Below are positions 1 through 6,872 of a stretch of 64,000 bases of DNA, piece after piece. Under the pieces are notes generated by a model. The model was not told the DNA's origin, did not search any database, and worked only from the letters and a program-made list of their open reading frames with translations. The position numbers and the translations under genes were made by a program. This stretch comes from Phycisphaerae bacterium (GTDB lineage Bacteria > Planctomycetota > Phycisphaerae > UBA1845): positions 218,460 through 282,459 of the forward strand of contig JAJDDY010000027.1 of the NCBI GenBank assembly GCA_029260075.1, given 5' to 3'. Within the stretch, counting starts at the first letter, position 1. The number at the start of each line of letters is the position of its first letter.

Positions 1-834
1 ACCGCCGAGCTTCACGAATCGTTTCGTCAGGCGCGATGGAGCCTAGTGACGCCACGATCGATCGACCTGGCTGATCCCCCGTTTCGTGCTTTGGCTCACG
101 AGATTTCCGGAGCCGCATGGTTCGGACTCCTCGCGTTCGTCATGTCCTTGGGACATCGCGAGAGACAGCGATCAGCCTTGTCCGCTACAATCTCTGCGAT
201 CATGCACGGCATGACAGTGGCGATATTGATCGAACTGCTGCAACTGTTCAGCCGGGTACACACGTTCGATATCGCGTCGCTGGTTCTTCGATCATCCATG
301 GCTGTTTTCGGGGCTTGGTGCGCCATCGTTGCCTGGAAATTGACGACACTCACCGATCTCGACCAGCGCGTGCGCGACCGGATTCGCTTCGGCGCACTCG
401 CGGTGTTGGCTACGTTCGAAGTCGTGGTCATCTTGCTATTCACACTCCGCCCGACGCTATTGTCGCTGAACCTGGGGGCGCTCGAACCCGTCGCCTGGAT
501 ACCGTTCGAATCGCTGTGGCATCGCCCGTTCTCCATCGCGGTTGCGGAAGCGCTGCAAACTGTGGCCACGTTCGGGGCGCTAAGTCTCACGCTCGGTATC
601 GCATTACGTTACGTGGGATTCAATTCGCCCTGGGCGCTGGCAGGGTCGGTCGTCGTTGTCTTCGCCGGAGTCGTTGAACTGATCGGCTGCTTCACGCTAA
701 GCCACAGCGGCGACGCCACCGGACCGGTTCTCGCTGTGGTGGCTGTGATACTCACGAAAGCCGCATACGAATCCCTGTTCCCACAAGCGCTACCGGCGCT
801 TGCAGGTCGACCGTCAACACCCAGATCCCGGTAG
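1..834 (+). CDS. VanZ-like family membrane protein, 5' end outside the window
   Basis: The frame is open to the first base, so the gene probably starts upstream; a GTG at 46 is the only start-like codon near the edge. Several hydrophobic helices are visible (around GAAWFGLLAFVMSLG, VLATFEVVVILLFTL, and the last 60 residues). The segment IELLQLFSRVHTFDIASLV resembles the E-x2-Q...R..D..D signature of the VanZ-like family. VanZ itself gives low-level teicoplanin resistance, but most family members have no known role. No operon partner is visible in the window. The family call is fairly safe; the function is unknown. Confidence 0.6.
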   Translation, partial: TAELHESFRQARWSLVTPRSIDLADPPFRALAHEISGAAWFGLLAFVMSLGHRERQRSALSATISAIMHGMTVAILIELLQLFSRVHTFDIASLVLRSSMAVFGAWCAIVAWKLTTLTDLDQRVRDRIRFGALAVLATFEVVVILLFTLRPTLLSLNLGALEPVAWIPFESLWHRPFSIAVAEALQTVATFGALSLTLGIALRYVGFNSPWALAGSVVVVFAGVVELIGCFTLSHSGDATGPVLAVVAVILTKAAYESLFPQALPALAGRPSTPRSR

Positions 835-1095
835 CGAACAGTCTCGATTGAGGCCACGCATCCCCGCTTCAACCACGTGCAACCGTCCCTGATCGCAGTT
901 CGCCCAAACCGCGTCATCGATCCCCAGCGGAAAACACGAAACCACACACTATTCCCAGCCCGTATCGCACTTTCCAGCCTAGGGCGCGTGTTGAAGGAAT
1001 TCACGGGCCGAGTAGAATGCCCGTTGGCGCCTCGATGAGGGCGAGCAAGAGGCATTGGATTCTCAATACGAAGTTCCACGACTAGGAGGGTCACC
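835..1095. other. intergenic, upstream of bactofilin
   Basis: No gene seen. The last bases hold a strong Shine-Dalgarno sequence (AGGAGGG at 1084-1090) for the bactofilin that follows. Confidence 0.5.
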
Positions 1096-1536
1096 ATGAG
1101 CGACTCACAAGACAAATTCGCAACAGTTATCGGCCCCGACGCGGTATTCAAGGGTCAGCTTTCGTTTGATAAGGGCGCACGTTTGCTTGGCAAGTTTGAC
1201 GGCGAGATATCCAGCGAAGGCGAGCTGTTCATCGCCGAAGGGGCAACGCTGACCGGGGACGTTCAAGCCGGCACGGTTTCCATCGAGGGCCACGTAAAGG
1301 GCAACGTTCAAGCGAAGGCGAAAGTAAATCTGAAGGCAGCCGCCAGACTTGAAGGCGACGTCCAAGCCGCGAGGCTGGAGGTGGCTGAGGGCGCCGTGTT
1401 GATCGGACGATGCGTCGTCGGGGTCAACGGACAGTCCGCACCGCAGACCACCAAGACCGCATCGGCGCCAGCGTCGTCCGTTACGGCCAACCGCGCGAAA
1501 GCCCAAGAACGTATCGTGGCGGGCGCAAAGAAATAG
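1096..1536 (+). CDS. bactofilin (polymer-forming cytoskeletal protein)
   Basis: The 146-aa protein has a central run of short beta repeats (GQLSFDKGARLLGKFDGEI, GDVQAGTVSIEGHVKGNVQ, GDVQAARLEVAEGAVLIG), the beta-helix pattern of bactofilins, flanked by short disordered tails. The C-terminal tail is Ala/Ser/Lys rich. Bactofilins self-assemble into filaments without nucleotide and act as scaffolds at the membrane in shape control, stalk formation or chromosome positioning. The ATG follows AGGAGGG by six bases. A second bactofilin-like gene starts 72 bases downstream, so the two probably form one transcript. Confidence 0.88.
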   Translation: MSDSQDKFATVIGPDAVFKGQLSFDKGARLLGKFDGEISSEGELFIAEGATLTGDVQAGTVSIEGHVKGNVQAKAKVNLKAAARLEGDVQAARLEVAEGAVLIGRCVVGVNGQSAPQTTKTASAPASSVTANRAKAQERIVAGAKK

Positions 1537-1608
1537 GCCGTACGTTTCCTTTGTCGCGCCGCCATCCGGGGTACCCGGGTGGCGCGCGGAAAGGATGTGG
1601 GCCGGGTC

Positions 1609-2019
1609 ATGCCGACCGCAAAGAACCTCATTTCGGGCAAGTCGAAACAGGTCGTCTGCACGCACTGCGATCAGCCGATGGATGTGGGTAGCCGCGCCAT
1701 GTCCGTCTTCTGCCCGAACTGTAAGAAAAGGTTGATCTTGGAGGACTTCAAGATCAAGACGTATTACGCCGTGCGTGATTTCTCAACCTGCGGTGATATC
1801 GTGGTCGAAAAGAAAGGCCACATCGTCGCACCCATCCGGGTGAGCAACCTGATGGTCAAGGGGAAAATCCAAGGCGACGTACGCGCCCGAGGCCGCGTGG
1901 ACATCAAGAAAACGGGTTCGGTAAAGGGCGATTTGGAGGCACAGGTTCTTCACATCGAAAACGGTGCCGTGCTGGAGGGGTTCCTGCGTATCGGACCCAT
2001 CGACAGCGAAACGCCCTGA
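1609..2019 (+). CDS. bactofilin-like protein with N-terminal zinc ribbon
   Basis: About 136 aa from the ATG at 1609 (a GTG at 1579 is possible and adds ten residues). The N-terminus carries two CxxC knuckles, VCTHCDQ and FCPNCKK, spaced as in a zinc ribbon. The rest is bactofilin-type beta repeat (KGHIVAPIRVSNLMVKGKI, GDVRARGRVDIKKTGSVKG, GDLEAQVLHIENGAVLEG). The zinc ribbon is an addition to the usual bactofilin core and may bind a partner or nucleic acid. It lies right after a plain bactofilin, suggesting two co-assembling subunits. Domain calls are sound; the role of the ribbon is inference. Confidence 0.8.
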   Translation: MPTAKNLISGKSKQVVCTHCDQPMDVGSRAMSVFCPNCKKRLILEDFKIKTYYAVRDFSTCGDIVVEKKGHIVAPIRVSNLMVKGKIQGDVRARGRVDIKKTGSVKGDLEAQVLHIENGAVLEGFLRIGPIDSETP

Positions 2020-2288
2020 CGACTGCGTAGCTACGACCGGAATACTGGTACAACGAAGACACCGACACCCGCATTCCGCCCATGCAGCTGACGTAGACAC
2101 GACACCACGACCGCACCAGTTACCGTTTGGTCTTGGGCGTCGCACTTCACAAAAATCGTCGCGGATAGCGAAAAACTTAGTCGTTTGGTTATGGGGCTTG
2201 GAATCACGCCCCCAATACTGGTACGATCAGTTGCCGGGGGCTTGCGATCGGGCCTCTCGGCGGCGGGCGTTCAGGCTGAACGGTAACG

Positions 2289-3014
2289 ATGCGCATGACG
2301 ACATCCTCGACACCAAGCGAAGACCGCTCGGCCGACTGGCGGCGCGACACGTACATCGTGATCGCGGCGTACAACGAAGGTACGTGTATCGAACCCGTCG
2401 TGCGCGAGGTGCGGGAACAATACGCCAACGTGATCGTCGTGGACGACGGATCAAGCGATGATACGTTCGACGCCGCCAAACGCTGTGGGGCCTTCGTTCT
2501 AAGACATGCCATCAACCGCGGTCAGGGTGCGGCCATTCAAACCGGCATTGAGTTCGCACTGAAATGCGGAGCAGCCTACATCGTCACGTTCGATGCGGAC
2601 GGCCAACACCGCGTCGAAGACATCGCCGCCCTCGTCGAACCGATCGCGCGCGGTGACTGCGAGATTGCGCTCGGCTCGCGTTTTCTTGGGACGACCACGA
2701 AAATGCCTGCGACGCGTCGCTTAACGCTTCGTCTGGCGGTGCTGTTCACACGGGCGGTCAGCCGGGTCAACGTGACCGACGCGCACAACGGGTTCCGCGC
2801 GTTCTCTCGAACCGCCGCACGGCAGATGAACATTACCTTGGACCGCATGGCCCACGCCAGCGAGTTGATCGATCAAATCCGTGCCACGCGATTGCCGTTT
2901 ATCGAAGTGCCCGTCGAGATTCGTTACACCGAGTACTCGCTGCGCAAGGGTCAGTCTTCACGCGGGGCCATTCAGATTGCGATTCACTATCTTCTTGCCA
3001 GGGTGCTGCAATGA
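2289..3014 (+). CDS. GT2 family glycosyltransferase (DPM1-like)
   Basis: The 241-aa protein has the GT-A start YIVIAAYNEGTCIEPVV, a nucleotide-binding VVDDGSSDDTFDAA, and the metal-binding DADGQH (DxD-type) typical of dolichol/polyprenyl-phosphate sugar transferases. These move a sugar from a nucleotide donor to a polyprenyl phosphate at the membrane. No transmembrane helices are present; the membrane part may be the next gene, whose ATG overlaps this stop codon (ATGA at 3011-3014). DPM1-like transferase followed by a DUF2304 protein is a common pair in bacterial envelope-sugar loci. The sugar is not predictable. Confidence 0.85.
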   Translation: MRMTTSSTPSEDRSADWRRDTYIVIAAYNEGTCIEPVVREVREQYANVIVVDDGSSDDTFDAAKRCGAFVLRHAINRGQGAAIQTGIEFALKCGAAYIVTFDADGQHRVEDIAALVEPIARGDCEIALGSRFLGTTTKMPATRRLTLRLAVLFTRAVSRVNVTDAHNGFRAFSRTAARQMNITLDRMAHASELIDQIRATRLPFIEVPVEIRYTEYSLRKGQSSRGAIQIAIHYLLARVLQ

Positions 3015-3373
3015 ACCTTTTTCAGATCGTCGCCTTAGCGGTTGTCGGGCTGCTCGCGATCTTCACCCTCGTCGCGTTGGCGCGTGGGTGGGCGACGCGG
3101 CGAGAGACTGCGCTTTGGATTTGCGTTTGGATCGCTGCGGCTGTAGCGCTGGTCTGGCCGAACTTCACGACCAAGATTGCCAAAGCGGTAGGGATCGATC
3201 GCGGTTCCAATCTTCTTCTCTACTGCGCCGTTGTCGTCATGATGATCGGTTTTCTGATGACGTACGTCCGATTGCGACGGTTGCGACGCGACATGACACT
3301 TCTGGTTCGACACTTGGCCATACGTGACGCCGCCGATCCTACAGACACTGACGCTGATCCTGCAACAAGTTAA
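3011..3373 (+). CDS. DUF2304 family membrane protein
   Basis: A 120-aa protein with three hydrophobic helices: IVALAVVGLLAIFTLVALA, ETALWICVWIAAAVALVWP and LLLYCAVVVMMIGFLMTY, followed by a basic segment RLRRLRRDM and a polar tail. This is the DUF2304 layout. It overlaps the upstream glycosyltransferase by four bases, so translation is probably coupled and the two may form one enzyme complex at the membrane. Confidence 0.82.
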   Translation: MNLFQIVALAVVGLLAIFTLVALARGWATRRETALWICVWIAAAVALVWPNFTTKIAKAVGIDRGSNLLLYCAVVVMMIGFLMTYVRLRRLRRDMTLLVRHLAIRDAADPTDTDADPATS

Positions 3374-3483
3374 CCCTACAGCGCGACGTAACTTGTAGCG
3401 CAGGCTTCCAGCCCGCATTACCCGCGATTACGATGCACGCAAGATGCCCGCGCCACGGGTCCACGGCGACTTTGAGCTGTAGT

Positions 3484-3627
3484 GTTAATAGCCTGTTAAA
3501 AAACTCTTGTATTCAAGCACGTCGCCGCGAGCCCGTGACGACGGGGCGCGTCCAGATAGGGAGGCGGAAATCGTTAATGGATCACCGGCTGGAAGCCGGT
3601 GCCACACTTTCCCAACGGGCTGTTAAC
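3484..3627 (+). mobile_element. MITE-like repeat, family A (ATGGATCACCGGCTGG)
   Basis: The ends are inverted: GTTAATAGCCTGTTAAAAAA on the left, and the reverse complement of the right end reads GTTAACAGCCCGTTGGGAAA (16 of 20 identical). Inside is a hairpin CCGGCTGGAAGCCGG. Related copies lie at 32958-33077 and 41664-41790 (minus orientation), with core-only copies near 6464, 9690 and 56770. No coding capacity. Confidence 0.6.
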
Positions 3628-3699
3628 CGCGGCCCGCACGACTCTGAACATCCCCGCCGTGAAGTGATCGGCAAATCGCCAACACGATTAGGTCCACCG

Positions 3700-5184
3700 C
3701 TACGTGTTTCGGTTCGACGGCAGTGCGCCGTAGCACATCCAGCAAGTCCGCTCATACCACGGCTCGCCCCACTCGTGTCGGCCATGCAAGAGGAGGCCGG
3801 CCTGTGCGACCGGCGTGATGAGGGATGCGCCGAGCAAGAATTGCATTACCGTATCCGGTTCGTCGTATACGAATTCGATCGCAGTGTGTTCGCCTCCTTC
3901 ACTTGACGCGTCGAAATACAACTTCAGCGCGGCGCGTGACAGCGAGAGTTCTGCTTCGAAAATGAACTCCGGTTGCACGATCGACGTGTCACGAGCCAAA
4001 CCGACGAGGACGACATCGCCGATGGCTTCTCGATCGACACCCAGCTCTTCGTGAAGCTCACGTTGCACACTCGCGAACGGATCGCATATTCCTTCGACTG
4101 TCTTGTCAGCCGGTTCGAGCATGCCCCCGAACAGATGCAACCGCCCGCCATGATGGACGACGCGTTGACTTCGACGGCCCAGTGCCAAATATCCATCACT
4201 CGTCCGCACGATAGCGCTCACCCCGATCGGATTCGCCAGCAACTCCGGATCCACCGGCTCGGTCGCCGTCGCTACGGCCAGGTTGGTCCCCACGAAATCG
4301 CGGAAACACGTCGGCGCGAGCGACAAGTGCAACGACTGCGCCGTCGGGCCGAATCCGTTCAGTCGGACAAGCTCGCCGTTGAACAACAGGGCGCCGGTTT
4401 GCTCTGCGCGTACGAGGGCATCCTGCCAACGCTGTGCGATCTGATCCGCTTGCTCAGTTGGAACGGACCACAACCGCCCTTCCCATTGCTGCGTCACTTG
4501 CACCAGTGCATATCGCCCGAACACATCGACGACAAAAGGCGGACCGGCGTCGCACACAGCGTCGCAATCGCTTGACATGACGCGGCGCGGCGGGGTCGAG
4601 CCCGGTCGACCGCGAAACGAAGCCAGCGTCAATCCGAAGAGCGTCCACCCGGGGAACGAGAACAGCACCACATACAATGTAAACTCGAAGGCGCTGCTCA
4701 CCATGACCGCACCGGCCGTCGGTCCACGCGGCGGCATGTTGAGCACGCGAAAGGCGCCGGCGATCGCACACACTACGGACAAGCACGCAACGAATCTAAA
4801 CACGTGCCCGAGTTCGCGCTGTGGCATCGGCCAACGTCCGACCGCACGAAGCGCGAGAAACGCCAAGGCGAGATGCCCCACCCCCGCCATCACGACAGCC
4901 AACACGGTAACGCCGTCGAGCAAACCGAGCGTCTGAGCGCGGCCCATTAGGAACGTCACCGTCAGGAGCGAACCGGTTCCGAGAGCGAGCGCGAGCGCCA
5001 GAGTCGCGAGGCGACGTGTGTTGGGCCCTGTATCAGACGACGAAATGATTTGGTCCGGATCGATACGCCAACCGCACCACGGACATCGATCGGTGGTTGC
5101 ACCCGTCAGGTTATAGTCGCACTCGGGACAGACGCCATCCGCGTCCACGGGTCGCGTCTTCGAGATTGTGTCCGTCAGAACCAT
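3700..5184 (-). CDS. zinc ribbon / membrane / NUDIX fusion protein
   Basis: 494 aa. Residues ~19-41 form a double CxxC ribbon (CPECDYNL, CPWCGWRI). Four or five hydrophobic helices follow between about 58 and 190. The C-terminal half holds a NUDIX-type domain: LFGGMLEP, then RELHEELGV, which is the REUxEExGU part of the Nudix box with several extra residues between the Gly and the RE pair. NUDIX enzymes cleave nucleoside diphosphates linked to another group; a membrane-anchored one with a zinc ribbon is unusual and the substrate is unknown. It sits 34 bases after another zinc-ribbon membrane protein on the same strand. Confidence 0.65.
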   Translation of the reverse strand: MVLTDTISKTRPVDADGVCPECDYNLTGATTDRCPWCGWRIDPDQIISSSDTGPNTRRLATLALALALGTGSLLTVTFLMGRAQTLGLLDGVTVLAVVMAGVGHLALAFLALRAVGRWPMPQRELGHVFRFVACLSVVCAIAGAFRVLNMPPRGPTAGAVMVSSAFEFTLYVVLFSFPGWTLFGLTLASFRGRPGSTPPRRVMSSDCDAVCDAGPPFVVDVFGRYALVQVTQQWEGRLWSVPTEQADQIAQRWQDALVRAEQTGALLFNGELVRLNGFGPTAQSLHLSLAPTCFRDFVGTNLAVATATEPVDPELLANPIGVSAIVRTSDGYLALGRRSQRVVHHGGRLHLFGGMLEPADKTVEGICDPFASVQRELHEELGVDREAIGDVVLVGLARDTSIVQPEFIFEAELSLSRAALKLYFDASSEGGEHTAIEFVYDEPDTVMQFLLGASLITPVAQAGLLLHGRHEWGEPWYERTCWMCYGALPSNRNT

Positions 5185-5218
5185 CGAGCGCCGCCTTCGC
5201 GCATTTAGCCACGCCGCG

Positions 5219-5464
5219 TTAGAACACCGTTACCATAATCTTGGCTACGACCAGCGCGAGCACGACCGCGAAGAGAATCCAACGTTTGCGCGACGCGGCG
5301 GGATAGACCGGGACGATCCACTCGCCGCAGTGTGGACATTGTTGCGTGTCCTCATGCACAGCGGTGTGGCAGCTTGGACATTCGAGCAGATCGTCCTCGT
5401 CGGCGTCGGCGTCGGCGTCTTCGTCGTCTACCCACTCCTCGTCAGCGTAATCGTCGTACGTCAT
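5219..5464 (-). CDS. small zinc-ribbon, single-pass membrane protein
   Basis: 81 aa from the ATG at 5464 (the frame stays open upstream to 5530, but the extension has no family character). The N-terminus is very acidic (repeated Asp/Glu/Ala, partly a GTCGGC triplet run in the DNA), followed by LECPSCHTAVHEDTQQCPHC, a zinc ribbon, and a C-terminal helix WILFAVVLALVVAKIMVTV. It looks like a cytoplasmic ribbon tethered by its C-terminus. No function can be assigned; it probably shares a transcript with the zinc-ribbon/NUDIX gene downstream. Confidence 0.65.
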   Translation of the reverse strand: MTYDDYADEEWVDDEDADADADEDDLLECPSCHTAVHEDTQQCPHCGEWIVPVYPAASRKRWILFAVVLALVVAKIMVTVF

Positions 5465-5580
5465 GTGCTCACTGTCCGACCCAACCGACCGCTGAACATT
5501 CGTGGTCGGGCGTATCACCCACCCCCGCACAGGTTCCGAGTCGGGCCCACGCGGGACCTTCAGCCCATTTCAAACGGGAG

Positions 5581-6156
5581 CTAGCCAACCGGCACCGCCT
5601 TAATGATCTCGATCATCTCCTTGAACTTCGGCGTATCGCAGCGCTCGCACAACTCGAACAAGACGCTTTCGACGGTGGTCACCCAGACGCCTTCCTGCCT
5701 CATGCGATGCAGGGCTCCGTCGTAGTCGATCTGTCGGCGTGATCCGGTCGCGTCGGCGCAAACGAACACGTCGTAGTCTCGACTTACGAGATCGAGCGCG
5801 GTCTGTTGCACGCACACATGCGTCTCGATACCAATCAATATCACCTGCGGGCGATCGATGGCTACCATGGCATCACGCACAGATGACTCCGCCCACGCAC
5901 TGAACGCACTCTTGTCCAACCGCTGCGGTTTGCAAGCTTCGAAATTGGCGCTGACGGCGGTGTGCGTTGGGCCAAGACCCTTGGCGTATTGCTCGGTGAT
6001 GACAACCGGTAGGTTGAACAGGCCTACTCCGCGTGCCAACGTGTTGCACGCAGCGATCACGCCATCTTTGTCGCGAATGAGGGGAAGGAGTTTTTCCTGG
6101 AGGTCGATGACCAGCACAAGGGCAAGGTCTACGTCAAGCTGATTGGCTCGCAACAT
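5581..6156 (-). CDS. isochorismatase-family cysteine hydrolase
   Basis: 191 aa from ATG 6156. The family signature is clear: LVLVIDLQEKLLP with the first catalytic Asp, the middle PVVITEQY segment, a Lys in RLDKSAFSAW, and the nucleophile loop VILIGIETHVCVQQTALDL with the catalytic Cys. Together these give the Asp-Lys-Cys triad. Members cleave amide or vinyl-ether bonds (isochorismate, nicotinamide, N-carbamoyl compounds); this short single-domain form could be any of these. The frame stays open to a GTG at 6183, but those nine codons lie in the terminus of a MITE, so ATG 6156 is preferred. Confidence 0.85.
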   Translation of the reverse strand: MLRANQLDVDLALVLVIDLQEKLLPLIRDKDGVIAACNTLARGVGLFNLPVVITEQYAKGLGPTHTAVSANFEACKPQRLDKSAFSAWAESSVRDAMVAIDRPQVILIGIETHVCVQQTALDLVSRDYDVFVCADATGSRRQIDYDGALHRMRQEGVWVTTVESVLFELCERCDTPKFKEMIEIIKAVPVG

Positions 6157-6168
6157 GAATCGTCTCAA

Positions 6169-6323
6169 CTGATGCTTTGACACGCCTTAAGTGACGGGCT
6201 CGTCCGATCCGAGCCGCGACCGTGAGGGAGCGATGTCAGTCTGTCACGACGGGCTATCGAACGTCCGCTTCCGCACGGACGCGACTCGGTAAACCCGTCA
6301 GTCGATGTGCGACATAGCACCAG
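6169..6323 (+). mobile_element. MITE with TAGTGC-type ends and inner GAGCCGCGACCG hairpin
   Basis: Left end reads TGATGCTTTGACACGCCTTA and the reverse complement of the right end reads CTGGTGCTATGTCGCACATC; both arms continue with TGACGGG and GAGCCGCGACCGT or a close variant. The ends resemble those of the IS630-type element at 63884. No coding capacity. It directly abuts the 5' end of the isochorismatase gene. Confidence 0.55.
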
Positions 6324-6542
6324 CGCCATGTCAGCGGTCGATTGACAGACCGGGAAGCCCAGGGGCTTAGCCGTAGCGGACGAGAATCAACGCTGGATTC
6401 GACTCCCCCACCTCTAAAGAGATGGGCCACCCAGTCTCTACGGAGATGGGCCACCCGGCTGCTAATGGATCACCGGCTGGCAGCCGGTGCCACACCTGTT
6501 CAACAGGCTGCCAGGGTAACCCGGCGTGGCGTGGCGTTCAAC
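6324..6542. repeat. cluster of dispersed repeat pieces
   Basis: Holds GCTGGATTCGACTCCCCCAC followed by two copies of GATGGGCCACCC (repeat family C, also near 34190 and 56565), then a family A core (ATGGATCACCGGCTGG, 6464-6500). No gene. Confidence 0.5.
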
Positions 6543-6726
6543 CTAGTGCAGCGTCACACCTTAATCTTCGGGTTGTCGCACCCCGCACGACCGGAACCAA
6601 GCGCGGGTCAGAGCCCACCGCGCTAGCGGTGGGACCGGTCCGCGGGCTGGCGCCCACGGCTCTGATGCCGCACGAACCGACGAGCCAATCCCAAAACCCA
6701 CAAGAGGACGTGTGACCCTGCACTAG
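6543..6726 (+). mobile_element. MITE, 184 bp, ends CTAGTGCAG...CTGCACTAG
   Basis: Left end CTAGTGCAGCGTCACACCTT; the reverse complement of the right end is CTAGTGCAGGGTCACACGTC. Contains inner palindromes, including CCCACCGCGCTAGCGGTGGG. The last four bases (CTAG, 6723-6726) are also the first four of the next element. Confidence 0.7.
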
Positions 6727-6832
6727 TGCTTGGTCACACCGTAATGTTTGGGTTGGCGATGTCCGCTCCTTGATGGTCGCGGTTCTGATCTGACAAACGC
6801 AACCCGAATTCTTAGCTGTGACACAGCACTAG
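6723..6832 (+). mobile_element. MITE, 110 bp, IS630-derived
   Basis: Imperfect terminal inverted repeats of about 32 bases: CTAGTGCTTGGTCACACCGT on the left and, reverse-complemented, CTAGTGCTGTGTCACAGCTA on the right. The right end continues AGAATTCGGGTT and is nearly identical to the left end of the IS630-family element at 63883-63915 (AGAATTAGGGTT), so this is a non-autonomous derivative of that family. Confidence 0.75.
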
Positions 6833-6872
6833 CATGCTCAACACACCGGCCGGACAAACGTGTTCCCCCCGA

